DNA of 64,000 nt from Hymenobacter sp. (GTDB taxonomy: Bacteria; Bacteroidota; Bacteroidia; Cytophagales; Hymenobacteraceae): NCBI GenBank assembly GCA_028288445.1, contig JAQBNT010000160.1, forward strand, positions 1 to 64,000. Reading direction: 5' to 3'. Below, one piece after another: positions 44,301 to 54,043 of the stretch; the stretch's first letter is position 1, and every line of letters starts with the position of its first letter. The notes beneath the pieces are model-generated. The model was given only the letters and a program-made list of their open reading frames with translations, was not told where the DNA came from and made no database searches. The position numbers and the translations under genes were made by a program.

Positions 44301-45390
44301 TAACGTTGCCGGTCAGGTTGTTGAAGCCGCTGTCCGTGCCGGTGCCCGCGAAACTATCGAAGGCATCCACCAGCCCGTCCGCGTCCGTATCGGTGGCGGC
44401 ATAAGTGAAATCTGCCACGCCGTTGTGGTCCGCATCCAGAAACTCAATTCGGTCCGCCACGCCATCATTATCGGTATCCGTATCAACGTAGTCGGCCACA
44501 TCGGCCCCGTCCGTATTCACGGGCACCAGGGCCGTGCCACTGTCAGTATCATTCTCGTTTTTGATGCCGTCGTTGTCCGAGTCGGTGTTGGACAGCGTCC
44601 GCACCGACGGCACCGAGATGGCCAGGTCCTGGGCTTCGTACCAGTCGGTGGCCCCGTCGTCGTCGCTGTCGAGGTCGAGGAAATCGGGCCGGCCCGTGGC
44701 GTCGGTGTTGGTGAGCGGCAGGGCGGTACCGCCGCTGTTGGGGTCCACGTTGTTGTGAATGCCGTCGGCATCCCCGTCGGTGAAGGTGGTGTAAAAACCG
44801 TTGTCATTCACCCCCGCGCGAAGCGTGTTGCCGCTGGCCTCGCGGGCATCGGTCAGGCCGTCGCCGTCGGCGTCGCGGTCAACCCGGTTTTTCTTGCCGT
44901 CCCCATCCTGGTCGAGGTCGGGCAGCGGGGTGCCGCCGTCGGGGTCTACTTGGTTGGGCAGGCCGTCGCTGTCGGTGTCATTGGCCGGTATGGCGAGGAA
45001 AGCCGCCGGAAAGCGCCCATCGGCCGCCATGTTGGCCGGCAGCACGCCGTTGTTGGCTTCCACCGCGTCCGGGATGCCGTCGTTGTCCGAATCCAGGTCG
45101 TTGGAGGCATTGCGGCCGTCGCCATCGAAGTCGACCGTGCCTTCCGTCGCGTCCGGAATTCCATCCTTATCGGTGTCGGGGTTAGCGGCCGTTACGCTAA
45201 AAACAGTTTCATCCTCCGGTGCATTGGCCCCACCGTGATGGACTGCGCTGGCCACGGCGGGCACGGCCGCCGTGCTCTCAGCCAGTAGGTGCGTTCCGGT
45301 GGCAGCCAGGCCGGCCGTAGCCACCAGCGCGCCAAACCCCAGCGCTAACCAAGATGCCGGGCCGAAAACGGCTTGTATAGTTTTTTTCAT
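41341..45390 (-). CDS. T9SS cargo with thrombospondin type-3 calcium repeats
   Basis: A 1349-residue surface protein. Signal region MKKTIQAVFGPASWLALGF. Two arrays of TSP3 repeats (about 40-430 and 665-1140) with the calcium-binding pattern DSDNDGIPDAxE / DxDGDGxxNxxD. Between them is a non-repetitive domain (about 430-660, with WNDGTFYNGTYNNN) of the lectin-like type often seen in these proteins. Then the ASEKNNDFFAVERS module and a sorting domain (LYPNPTPDQATLDL ... QRLLKD). Expected to bind many calcium ions and form a stiff rod. The tail differs from the RLTVE type of the first island. Single ATG start at 45390; an AT-rich upstream region holds a -7 element. Confidence 0.9.
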   Translation of the reverse strand: MKKTIQAVFGPASWLALGFGALVATAGLAATGTHLLAESTAAVPAVASAVHHGGANAPEDETVFSVTAANPDTDKDGIPDATEGTVDFDGDGRNASNDLDSDNDGIPDAVEANNGVLPANMAADGRFPAAFLAIPANDTDSDGLPNQVDPDGGTPLPDLDQDGDGKKNRVDRDADGDGLTDAREASGNTLRAGVNDNGFYTTFTDGDADGIHNNVDPNSGGTALPLTNTDATGRPDFLDLDSDDDGATDWYEAQDLAISVPSVRTLSNTDSDNDGIKNENDTDSGTALVPVNTDGADVADYVDTDTDNDGVADRIEFLDADHNGVADFTYAATDTDADGLVDAFDSFAGTGTDSGFNNLTGNVNGGNPTGSAVDSGMLSHRPNADNDYLFDWRDTDDDNDGILTAAEDAAGNYLVYSQGGVTVPDYLHLKAAEIDCKRGAELDWNDGTFYNGTYNNNAAKYLVGKNITRAGVKTTVTFVETLPTGNPSSGGFAYNTNPVLATDDFLLVSEIGVGFFQTGANTTSQLTTAKFAFSQPLRHLAFGFIDIDFNNGQFKDDIEIVGRRGGVVVPLAASDLVINSPVRHQLVAAATTGGQRVVGLSDAATKLAIAASNVTVSFTAPVDEVTIVYRNADGGAGVQRVGITNFTWCNTDFDGDNIADGTQSTLADDLDSDNDGIPDLKETGNVNIFADADGDGLPNYMDSNSPGAGVTFTDVNGDGINDLYDADLDGQVNPLDRDSDNDGITDTREAGGTDANGDGIIDSFADANSDGLNDATATTPLAVADFDGDGKANYLDRDSDNDGITDARETGIADVNGDGVADAYTATTPDINFDGIADAAVTASLPADFDGDGKANYVDRDSDNDGITDAREAGLADATNNGILDGATTDADGDGLYDSVDPTVAGGTAGTAPTLLNSDGTGLANYLDRDADDDGIVDAIEGGGVDANGDGVLDGIVDANADGLADTPLNPADTDGDGVANYSDRDSDNDGIWDLLEAQTTAGRRALAGTDVDGDGIDNNFDKDFNAAYAVTTPLNFDGTDTPDYLDQNSDNDKYNDFAEGFDDDHSGYSDNDIRARATAFALAGGNASFYVNALDTDNDKLPNYLDDANANGIADLLEFGSTYFHDTDGDGLIDLFDPSTFGAPCLMPNRTAGEADFRRTNTVTALPVELAVFEAKASGANALLSWTTASEKNNDFFAVERSLNGSEFAAIGQVRGQSSSTQPHDYTFTDAGIGAKATGAVYYRLRQMDLDGTASLSPVRALTFGAALAGRPTLYPNPTPDQATLDLTVWPAGAYPFTVTDMAGRVLLTGTLPGGAAQLLAVRQLPKGAYLLTVQSPSGPVSQRLLKD

Positions 45391-45468
45391 AGTTTTTCCA
45401 GTATTTTTTTGCAGAGAGGTAGCTCAAGAAGAAGACCATTATTACCCTTTTAGTCAATGAGTAATCAA

Positions 45469-45476
45469 CAAAAGTA
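45469..45476 (-). promoter_or_regulatory. -7 promoter element for the TSP3 gene
   Basis: TACTTTTG on the minus strand, 78 bases before the start, within an AT-rich region (about 45391-45610). Confidence 0.65.
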
Positions 45477-45622
45477 AGTATTGCAGAATATCTATCATAA
45501 ATATTTCTTCATTATTACTCTCTAATATGTACTATTTGATGGAAACGTTTGTGACGCGCTTACTAAAAAATAATCTTGATTAATTCCTGAATCAGGATTT
45601 CCTATTCCGCACCAAAAGGGCA

Positions 45623-45661
45623 CAAAAAAGCCCCGCCGGCAACGCCAGCGGGGCTTTTTTG
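45623..45661 (-). terminator. Terminator of the giant cargo gene
   Basis: Arms CAAAAAAGCCCCGC (45623-45636) and GCGGGGCTTTTTTG (45648-45661); on the minus strand the stem ends in a T6 run. Confidence 0.9.
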
Positions 45662-45678
45662 TGAGTGCCTAACAGCGA

Positions 45679-48600
45679 CTACTCGCGCACCAGGCGGCGG
45701 GTTTCCACACCGTCGGTGTTGCGCAGACGCAGCAGGTACACGCCCGTGGCCACACCCTTCAGGTCGAGGGTGCGGGTGGCGGTACCAGCGTTGGCCGGCA
45801 GCAGCTCGCTGATGAGAACCCGGCCTAGGGCGTCAAGCACCGTGAGCTGGGTAGCGAGGCGGTAGCCGGTCAGCTCCAGGGTCATCTGGCCCGTAGGAGT
45901 AGGGTTCGGGTACACGTTCAGACTGGCCCCGGCAATGCCGTTGCGCGCCGCCGTGATAACCAGTACCGTGGAAGGCAGCGACACGCAACCGTTGGCGTTG
46001 GTCGTGGTCACGGTGTACGAGCCGTACTGCGCGGGCAAGCCATTCACCACGTAGGTTTGGCCCGTGGCCCCGGTGATGGGGTTGCCATTGAGGTACCACT
46101 GGTTGCCGGTCGGGGCGCTGGAAGTCAGCGTCGTGGTGGTGCCGTTGTACACCACGCTGATGGTGGGCGTGGCCGGACGCGGGTTCACCGTGAAGGTGGC
46201 CGTGGCCGTGGCCGCAGCGCAACCACCGGCGGCGGCCACCGTGTTGGTCACGGTGTAGGTGCCGGCCGTGGAGGTAGCCAGGTTGATAGCGCCGGTCGCG
46301 GCGTTAATCACCAGGCCCGTGGTCGAGGAGTAAGTGCCGGCCGAAGCGCCGGTACCCAGCGTGGGCGTCACGGCGGTGGTCGAACCCGCGCAGCCCGCCG
46401 TGGTGGCATAGCTGAACGTGGCCGTCGGGGCCGCCGTGATGGTCACCGTAGTGGTAGCCGTAGCCGCGGCGCATGCGCCTGACGCCGTAATCGTGTTGGT
46501 CACGGTGTAGGTGCCGGGCGTCGACGAGGCCAAAGTGATAGCGCCGGTCGTGGTGTTCAGCGTCAGGCCAGTGGTGGAGGAGAACGTACCGGCCGAGGCG
46601 CCGGTGCCGAGTACCACAGCCGGGGCCGAGGTGCCGCTCACGCAGTAGGTCGACACCGTGCCGTAGCTGAACGTGGCCACTGGAGCGGCCGTGATGGTTA
46701 CCGAAGCCGTAGCGGAGCTGCCGCAGGCGCCGGCCACCGCGTAGGTCACGGTGTAAGTGCCCAGGGTCGAAGCGCTGAGGTTAATAGCGCCGGTGGTGGC
46801 ATTGATGCTCAGGCCCGTGGTCGAGCTGAACGTGCCGCCGGCCGTTCCCGTCACCGTTGGCGTGGGGTTGGTGCCGCTGGCGCAGAACGTGCCCGTGGTG
46901 TAGGCAAACGTAGCCGTGGTGGCCGGCGTGATGGTTACCGTGGTGGTAGCCGTGGCTGCGGCGCAGGCCCCGCTGGCGGCCACCGTGTTGGTCACGGTGT
47001 AGGTGCCGGCCGTCGAGGCGCTCAGCATGATAATGCCGGAGATGGGGTCAATGCTCAGGCCCGTGGTCGAGGAGAACGTACCAGCGGTAGCGCCCGTGCC
47101 TAGCGTGGGCGAAACGGTGTTGGTGCTGCCGGCGCAATACGTCGTAGCCGTGGGGTAGCTGAACGTGGCCACCGGAGCGGGGCTGATGCTCAGTGTTTGC
47201 GTAGCCGTGGCGGCAGCGCAAGGGCCCGAGGCGGCCGAGGTCAGCGTGATGGTCACCGTGCCGGCGGCCACGTCGGCGGCCGAAGGCGTGTAGGTAGCCG
47301 TCAGCGTGGTGGCATTGGGCGAGAACGTGCCCGTGCCGCTGGTGCTGTAGGTGCCGGTCGTCACCGAGCCGCCCACGGTGCCCGTCAGCGCGAAGGCCGA
47401 GGTGCCGCAGGTGCTGGCCGTGGCGGCCGGGAAGCTGGCCGTAGCCGGCTGCGTCACGTTGACCTGAATGGCCGTACGGCCAGTTGCACCTACGCATTCG
47501 TTGCTGAATTGCAGATTGTAGAAGAAGTAGTAAGATGTACTGGTGCTAGGCGGGGTCAAGGTGCCGTTCACCGTCGTTACCGAGCCGCTGGGCGTCGAGT
47601 AGTTGCTGGCACTGGCCGTGCCCCGTATCAGGCCCGTGATGCCGCTGTAAGCCTTCACCAGCAACCGGTAATTGTTGCCGGCCGGAATGTTGGCAAAGTT
47701 CAATGGCACCAACACCGGCGTGCTTACGCCGGTGCCGGTTACGTTAATGTTGCCCGTTTCCTGCGGTACGCCGCCTATCGTTACCTGCGCACCGGTATTG
47801 TCGTAGAGCGCAATGTTCACCGTACCCGTACCCACTGGGTAGATGGTGGTAGAAAGCAACGTGGCGGAGCTGGCAACCACCGTGAACAGCACACCCGACT
47901 GGGTGAAGATGGTGCTACCGTCGCTCGCGTTGGGTGCCGGCATCCCGGTGGCTTCGGTTCCTCCCGTGAACGCCTCGGCGTAATAAGTCGTCGAAGCCGT
48001 AAGGGCGGGCGTGGTGTAGCTGCCGGCCGTGGCGGTAGCCAGGGCCGTGCCGCCTGTGGCTGCGCTAAAGAAGCGCACCGAAGCCCCGGTCGAAGCCGTA
48101 GCCGTGAGCGTGGCCGTACTGCCCGCGCAAATGCTAACCGGCGTGTTGGTCGAAGCCACCAGCGGGTTGTTCACCGTGATGGTGCTCACGTTGGAAGTTG
48201 CCGTGCCGGTATTGCAGCGTACCTGGGCGCGGAAATAAGTAGTCGCGGTGAGTACCGGCGTGGTGAACGTCGCGGTGGTAGCCCCGGCGATGTCCGTGAA
48301 GGTCACGTTGTCGGTGCTGCTCTGGTACTGAATGCTGCCGTTGGCCGCGCCCGTGAGGGTGAGGCTGGCCGTGCCGCTCACGCAGATGTTGGAGCTGGCC
48401 GGAGCCAGCGTACCAGCCACCGGAGCCAAAACCGTACGCGTGGGCGTAGGCGTCAGCAGGTCGTTGGTCGTGTTGCCGTCGCCCGTCACGGTGGCCGTGA
48501 TGGCAAACGAGTACGTGCCCACAGTGCTCATATTGAGCGTGCCGGGCAGCACCACGGTTTGGGTGGCGCCGCTGGCCAGGGTGCCCGTATTCAGGGTCGT

Positions 48601-51600
48601 GGTGAAGGTTTGGGTAGTACCGCCGGGCAACGTCACGACTACCGTCACGGTGGCCGGGCTGGTGGCGAAGTTCAGGGCAGCAGTGCCGGCGTTGCGAATG
48701 CTCACGCTCACCGGCTCGGCGGTGCCGTAGCAGGTGCTGGTCGTGGCCGGGGCCACCAGGCCGTTGGCCGACAGGTCGTTGGTGAGGGGCGTGAATTCGT
48801 ACGCTCCGATGTCAGGCACCGTACCCCGCGTGGTACCGAGGTAGTCCACCGTTACGCTGGCAATGGGCGTGCCCACGTTGTTCAGGGCAGTGTTGCTGGG
48901 CGTCAGGTTGTAAGGAACGGCAGTGGTCTGCACAAACTGTGGGTCGAGGCTCAGCGAATTGGCCTCCTGGCCGGTGGCCGTGCGCCAGTCGGCCAGCGTG
49001 GTAGCGTCGACGCTGTTGATGCGGCCGATGCGGGCCACGCCGGTAGCACCTACCGTTACGAAGAGGTCGTTGTAGTTCAGGGTGCTGCCCGTGTAGTTGG
49101 CCAGCGTGGTATAGTGTGCGTAGAGCGGCGTGGCCGCCAGGCCCGTGCCACCAATGATGCTGAAAATGTTGTTGCGCACATCAATGTTGGCAGCGGCCGT
49201 GCTGGTGATGCCGTTGCCGTTGCTAAAGGCTGCCGAGCCGGCCGAGCCGTTGCTCAGCTGGCCGCTCAGGTACACCGTGTTGTAGTAGTACTGGTCGCCG
49301 TAGCCGCCGTTGTTGTTGATGCCGCTGGTGTTCCACGAGGAACTGGTGGCCGTCGAGTTCAGGGCGTACACCAAGTTGTTGTCGAAACGGTTAACCGAAG
49401 CATTGCCAGCGGTATTGAACGAACTGGTCGAAATCTGCGTCGAAATGCCGTAGAGCTTCGCCGTGCTGGTGCCCGTGTAGCTCAGGTTGTGCACCGTGTT
49501 GCGGGTCACCACGCCGGTTTGCACGTCCTGCAGCAGGATGCCGGTCATATTGGAAGCGAAGGTCGCCGTTGGGTTCACGATGTTCTGCACCTCGTTGCGG
49601 CTCACCACCGGGCTCAGGGCACTGGCCACCACAATGCCATACTGGTTGATGTTGGTGGCCGCAGCGGCCGTTGCCGCACCTACAATATTGCCCGTGATAA
49701 CGAGGTTGTCCAGGCCGCCAACCGAAGTATTGGTCGTGCCAAAGGCCTGAATGCCCGTCGTTACGCCCTGAATGCTGTTGTTTTGCAGGGTCACGTTGTC
49801 GTTGTCGGCACCGCCCAGCACAATGCCGAGGGTAGCGTTGGCCGTGGTGCCGCCGCCAATCACGTTCACGTTGCGAACCGTAGCAAACAGGTTGGCCTGC
49901 GCCTGGCCGGTTTGCAAAAGCAGCCCCAGCCCGTAAGTGCTGGCCGTAAGCGCCGTGTTGGTCAGCGTCAGGTTGCGCGTGGTGCCGTTGGCCGTGTTCG
50001 AGCCATCGATGGTGACGTAGCGGGTGCTGGCCAGTGCCAGCACGCTGCCCGCCGCCGTAATCACCGGGGTGGCACCTGTGTTGGGCTTGATGAGCAGCGT
50101 GTTGGTCGCGCTGGCATCGGGGTTGTTGAAGAACACCACGGGAAAGGTTTCGCCCGTAGCCGCCGAGTAGGCGTTGTCGAGCAGCAGGAAGGTCACCGCG
50201 CTGCTCATGCCGCTGCTGCTATACGCATTGGCCGCCGCCGTGAGGGTGGCGAAGGTGCGGGTAGGGTCGGGCGAGGTGCTGGTGCCAACATAGTATACGC
50301 CGCCCAGAGCGCTCAGCACAGCGAATTGATTCGGCGTGGTGGGGCTGGTGGTGAAGGTGCCGCCGGAAGGGCTCGTGGACGTATTGCCGGGCACGTCTTG
50401 CGCGGCCACGTAATATTGAATGACATCGCCGGCAGCTACCCCGCCCAGGGCGGCGTAGTCGAACGTAAACGTATAGGTGCTGCCGCTCACGCTCGTGGCC
50501 AGGGCCGACGTGAAAGCGCCGGTAGTGCCTTTCCGGTATAGCAAGCGCGGAGGGGTGGTGGTAGAAATGCCGCTGATGTCGGTGATGGTCACGGCCAAGG
50601 TCCGGTTGGCGGTGCTGGCGGTGCTGTTCAGGGCCGTAAACGTGATAATCGGGCCGGTCAGGTCAAGCGGGGTGAAGGTGCCTTCGTCGGCGCCGATGTC
50701 GGGCGTGCTGGCGTTGCGCACGTCGCCGTCAAAATCGACAGTAGTGCCGGCCACAGACTGCCCGCCACTCTCTACCTGGGTAGGTGTGGTGGCGTTGATG
50801 TGCAGGAAGGTAGCGGCCGTGCCCGTCGTGCTCAGGAAGGGAACGTCTTCCGTTACAGACAATTGCTCGCGGTTAGCCAAAAAGGTCTTGTAGGCGGCCA
50901 GCGTTTGCTGGGCATTAGTGGCCGTGGTGGTGCCTTCCACGTAAATCAGGTTCGTGGCCGAAGGCGTGCCGGCGTAGTAGAGGTTGTTGTTGGTGGTGGC
51001 GGCCAGGTTGGCCGGAACCGTGCCCGCGGTGCCGCTCACGCGGCGCAGGGCAACGGTGTAGCCGCCCGTGCCCACGGCCGTGCTTTTGTTCACCACAATG
51101 TTGTTGCGCAAGTCCAGCACCGTGCTGGTCGAGTTCAGGTAAATGCCCGACGTGCCGAACGTGGCGCCCGTGCTCGTGGCATTAAGGTAGATGGTGTTGT
51201 AATAGGCGTTGACGGTGGTGCCGCTGCTCACGAGCAGGCCGGTGACGCCTACCAAGCTGGTCGACGTAGCCGCACGCAGGTCGCCAATCAGGTTGTTGGT
51301 GAGCGTGGTGGTCGTGCCGCCCGTCAGCCAGATGCCCGTGCCGAGGGTGGCCACCGTGCCCGCCGCGGCGCTGCCGCCGGCCAGGTTGTAGACTTTGTTG
51401 CGGCTGATGGTGGGCGAGCCCGTCGACGACAGAATGCCTGCCACGTTCACGGCCACGGCCGCCGCGCCCACGCCCGTGATGTTGCTGATGGTGTTGCCCG
51501 TGATGCTGATGGCGCCCGACGAAGCCGTCGAAATGCCAAACGCGTAGCCCGCGCTCGTGCTGCTGCTCACCGAAATGGGGGCTGCGGCCCCGCCGATGGT

Positions 51601-53697
51601 GTTGCCCGTGGTGGTGCCCACGTTCACGTCGCCGGTGCTCACATAAATGCCCGCCAGGATGCCGTAGGTGGTGCTGGCGCCGCTGCTGCTGGCCCAAGTG
51701 ATGTTGCCCACGGCGTTGCCCTGCACGTTCGAAGCCGTGCCGGTGGTGGTGGCCAGGTAAATGCCCGCAAAGCGGTAGGCCGACGTGCCGGTGGTGGTGA
51801 GCGGCGTACCGCCCAAACTCGGGGCCGAGCCGCCCACGAAGTTGCCCGAAACAGTGTGGCCGTTGCTGGCATTAATGAAAATGCCGTACATCGTGCCGCT
51901 CACGCTGGCGCGGCTGGCCGTCTGATAAAAGCTGTTGCCGGTGATGTTCCAGCCGGCACCCGTCTGGTTCAGGTAGATGCCGTAGGTACTAGCCGTGCCG
52001 TAGTTGTTGAAGAAGTTGTTGTTCAGGATGCTGTTGCGGGCATTCAGGGCGTTGCCGCCGTAAATCAGCGTCACCGGCGTAGTGGCACCGTCGCCCACGT
52101 TGCAGTACTGCACCGTGTTGTCGCTGTTGCCGGTGGTGGTCACCGTGCCGGTGAAGTTGATGTCGGGCGAGCCCGAGTCGCTGGTGCCCACGCCTTTCAC
52201 CTGCACGTGCTGCACCGTGTTGAAGGTGGCGTCGCTGGTGAACTGCAGCGGAATGCCGCTCGTGCTGGTGCTGCTGATGGTCAGGTCGGTGGCTTGGGCC
52301 GCGCCGCTTACCGTGGCGCCCGAGCCGCCAGGGCGGCCGTCAATAATCAGGTACTTGCCGCCCGCAATGCTCATCACCGCGCCAGTGGCCGTGCCCGCAA
52401 TGCTCAGGTTGGTGGCGCCAGCGGCCGGCCGCACCGTCACGGTGTTGGTGGCTGTAGCGCCGGCGTAGCTGTACACCAGCGGGAAGGTTTCGGCGGTGCT
52501 TAGGTAACTGCTTTGCAACTCCAGTACCACCGGGCCGCACAGGCCGTTGTTGAAGATGGCCGAGAAAGCTGCCGTCAGCGTAGCGTAGTCGGCACCTGCG
52601 CCAGGGCCCACGGCTTTGGTGCCGCAGATGGGAACGGCTACCGGCGTGGTGGCCGTGGCCGTGGCCGCAAAAGACTGATAACCTTCGCCGTTGGCCGCCA
52701 CTTTGTAGTAATAGGTGGTGTTGGCCGTCAGGCCGCCCTGGGCCAGCGTCACGGTGCTGCCGGTGCCGGACGAAGAAGACGTGGCCACCGTGCCCACCGA
52801 GGTGAACGTGACGTTGTCGGTGGAGCGCAGCACCGAAAAGCTGTATTCATTGGTGGAGTTGTCGGTGATGCTCACCGTCAGGGTGGTTTGCGTCACCCCC
52901 GTGAGGGCCACCGTGGGGACGGCCGGCACGACGGTGGGCGTAAACGCAAACACCGTGCGCGAGCCGTCAGCCGTCGAGTTCAGCACCCCGATTGCGGCGT
53001 TGTCGGCCAGCGTGGTGGCCGTTGGAGTCGTAGCTACTGTTGCGTCATAGGTCGGGGTAGCGTTGAAGGTTTTCACCACGCCAATCTGGCCGGCGCTGGT
53101 GCCGGACGAAATGAAAATGGAGCGCGTTACGCCGGTGCTGTTATTGTAGGCCGTACCGTAGCGGTACTCAATTTTGCCGGTGTTTTCTTCAAGCACCACT
53201 TGCACCTGCGTGGGTGTGCCCGTGGCCGGGTCGCCCGCGTAGGGAATGCGCAGGCCCGTCCACTGCACCACCAGGGCGCGGTTGGTGCCGGGCACTACCT
53301 TATATGAAACCTTGCCCGTGGCTTGCATGGCATTATCGCCACCGAAGGCGCCCAGAATAGCCGTAGCTGAAGTTGGCGTGGCGTTGGTGCCCGAAATAGC
53401 CGTGGCCCCGAGCCGCAACTGCCCGTTCGAGTTCACGCTGAACTGTGTGTAGGGCGTGCCCATAAACACAAATGAGAAGCCGATGTTCTGCACCGTGGAA
53501 GCATCATCGTCGCGGTAAATGCCCGTGGCTAGTGCATCCGTCGTGCCGCTCGACATATCTACCAACGAACCGGTGGAACTGGTGGTAAACGCGTAATTGG
53601 CTGTACTTTGGGCCCAGGCTGCTGAAGTACTCAGCAATGCCATCAGCACCATAGCCAGCCACCGGCCCAGCCGGTTAGCGAGAAAAGGTTTGTGCAT
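45679..53697 (-). CDS. Giant T9SS cargo: beta-helix and Ig-like repeat protein
   Basis: About 2672 residues. Signal peptide ending LSTSAAWAQ, then an N-terminal domain (SVNSNGQLRLGATAIS ... VVLEENTGKIEYRYG) and an FN3-like domain (about 250-360). Next are two right-handed beta-helix regions that start with similar text (ADYATLTAAF and TFATLTAAAN) with many short strand repeats, and a CARDB-like domain (about 1640-1780). Then Ig-like domains, at least five tandem modules of about 82 residues (VATFSY ... TGASAGTFSSTTGL ... TYTVTNTVAA) and a final Ig domain. It ends in a sorting domain (VYPNPTPTGQMTLEL ... RRLVRE). The ATG at 53697 is chosen for the signal peptide. Probably an adhesin or filamentous surface protein; the ligand is unknown. 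Confidence 0.88.
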   Translation of the reverse strand: MHKPFLANRLGRWLAMVLMALLSTSAAWAQSTANYAFTTSSTGSLVDMSSGTTDALATGIYRDDDASTVQNIGFSFVFMGTPYTQFSVNSNGQLRLGATAISGTNATPTSATAILGAFGGDNAMQATGKVSYKVVPGTNRALVVQWTGLRIPYAGDPATGTPTQVQVVLEENTGKIEYRYGTAYNNSTGVTRSIFISSGTSAGQIGVVKTFNATPTYDATVATTPTATTLADNAAIGVLNSTADGSRTVFAFTPTVVPAVPTVALTGVTQTTLTVSITDNSTNEYSFSVLRSTDNVTFTSVGTVATSSSSGTGSTVTLAQGGLTANTTYYYKVAANGEGYQSFAATATATTPVAVPICGTKAVGPGAGADYATLTAAFSAIFNNGLCGPVVLELQSSYLSTAETFPLVYSYAGATATNTVTVRPAAGATNLSIAGTATGAVMSIAGGKYLIIDGRPGGSGATVSGAAQATDLTISSTSTSGIPLQFTSDATFNTVQHVQVKGVGTSDSGSPDINFTGTVTTTGNSDNTVQYCNVGDGATTPVTLIYGGNALNARNSILNNNFFNNYGTASTYGIYLNQTGAGWNITGNSFYQTASRASVSGTMYGIFINASNGHTVSGNFVGGSAPSLGGTPLTTTGTSAYRFAGIYLATTTGTASNVQGNAVGNITWASSSGASTTYGILAGIYVSTGDVNVGTTTGNTIGGAAAPISVSSSTSAGYAFGISTASSGAISITGNTISNITGVGAAAVAVNVAGILSSTGSPTISRNKVYNLAGGSAAAGTVATLGTGIWLTGGTTTTLTNNLIGDLRAATSTSLVGVTGLLVSSGTTVNAYYNTIYLNATSTGATFGTSGIYLNSTSTVLDLRNNIVVNKSTAVGTGGYTVALRRVSGTAGTVPANLAATTNNNLYYAGTPSATNLIYVEGTTTATNAQQTLAAYKTFLANREQLSVTEDVPFLSTTGTAATFLHINATTPTQVESGGQSVAGTTVDFDGDVRNASTPDIGADEGTFTPLDLTGPIITFTALNSTASTANRTLAVTITDISGISTTTPPRLLYRKGTTGAFTSALATSVSGSTYTFTFDYAALGGVAAGDVIQYYVAAQDVPGNTSTSPSGGTFTTSPTTPNQFAVLSALGGVYYVGTSTSPDPTRTFATLTAAANAYSSSGMSSAVTFLLLDNAYSAATGETFPVVFFNNPDASATNTLLIKPNTGATPVITAAGSVLALASTRYVTIDGSNTANGTTRNLTLTNTALTASTYGLGLLLQTGQAQANLFATVRNVNVIGGGTTANATLGIVLGGADNDNVTLQNNSIQGVTTGIQAFGTTNTSVGGLDNLVITGNIVGAATAAAATNINQYGIVVASALSPVVSRNEVQNIVNPTATFASNMTGILLQDVQTGVVTRNTVHNLSYTGTSTAKLYGISTQISTSSFNTAGNASVNRFDNNLVYALNSTATSSSWNTSGINNNGGYGDQYYYNTVYLSGQLSNGSAGSAAFSNGNGITSTAAANIDVRNNIFSIIGGTGLAATPLYAHYTTLANYTGSTLNYNDLFVTVGATGVARIGRINSVDATTLADWRTATGQEANSLSLDPQFVQTTAVPYNLTPSNTALNNVGTPIASVTVDYLGTTRGTVPDIGAYEFTPLTNDLSANGLVAPATTSTCYGTAEPVSVSIRNAGTAALNFATSPATVTVVVTLPGGTTQTFTTTLNTGTLASGATQTVVLPGTLNMSTVGTYSFAITATVTGDGNTTNDLLTPTPTRTVLAPVAGTLAPASSNICVSGTASLTLTGAANGSIQYQSSTDNVTFTDIAGATTATFTTPVLTATTYFRAQVRCNTGTATSNVSTITVNNPLVASTNTPVSICAGSTATLTATASTGASVRFFSAATGGTALATATAGSYTTPALTASTTYYAEAFTGGTEATGMPAPNASDGSTIFTQSGVLFTVVASSATLLSTTIYPVGTGTVNIALYDNTGAQVTIGGVPQETGNINVTGTGVSTPVLVPLNFANIPAGNNYRLLVKAYSGITGLIRGTASASNYSTPSGSVTTVNGTLTPPSTSTSYYFFYNLQFSNECVGATGRTAIQVNVTQPATASFPAATASTCGTSAFALTGTVGGSVTTGTYSTSGTGTFSPNATTLTATYTPSAADVAAGTVTITLTSAASGPCAAATATQTLSISPAPVATFSYPTATTYCAGSTNTVSPTLGTGATAGTFSSTTGLSIDPISGIIMLSASTAGTYTVTNTVAASGACAAATATTTVTITPATTATFAYTTGTFCASGTNPTPTVTGTAGGTFSSTTGLSINATTGAINLSASTLGTYTVTYAVAGACGSSATASVTITAAPVATFSYGTVSTYCVSGTSAPAVVLGTGASAGTFSSTTGLTLNTTTGAITLASSTPGTYTVTNTITASGACAAATATTTVTITAAPTATFSYATTAGCAGSTTAVTPTLGTGASAGTYSSTTGLVINAATGAINLATSTAGTYTVTNTVAAAGGCAAATATATFTVNPRPATPTISVVYNGTTTTLTSSAPTGNQWYLNGNPITGATGQTYVVNGLPAQYGSYTVTTTNANGCVSLPSTVLVITAARNGIAGASLNVYPNPTPTGQMTLELTGYRLATQLTVLDALGRVLISELLPANAGTATRTLDLKGVATGVYLLRLRNTDGVETRRLVRE

Positions 53698-54043
53698 AAA
53701 AGTTGGGAAATAGATGAGGGAAAAGGGGGTTGGAGATGGTAAAAAATGGGCGGAGAAACGGAAGAAAATGAAACTATTCATATTTCATTTTCTAACAAGT
53801 GCGTAAATTAAGAACAATTTTGGGTTGCTTCGATACAAAGGCTGTGGTAATTAACGGATGAGCTTCGCTAAATGCCAAAAAGCCCTCCCGGAAGATGGAA
53901 AAAGGCCTACATCAGGAATATAAATACATGGCCGGCTTCGCTGTTAGGCGTGCCATGTCTGACCCACTTGTCACCACCCAACCCGGGGCCCACTGCGGCA
54001 GCAGCGGCCAGCCACCCTCATCGGTAACAGTACGAACCCGCTA
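53698..54043. other. Gap upstream of the giant cargo gene
   Basis: AT-rich near 53760-53870 and more GC-rich further right. No exact -7 match or hairpin terminator found. A small plus-strand frame at 53895-54110 overlaps the next gene and has no supporting feature. Confidence 0.6.

Noticed and set aside
47197-50541. 1114-residue plus-strand frame over the giant cargo gene
   Set aside because: Arg/Gly-rich complement of a real minus-strand gene; no signal peptide or domain.
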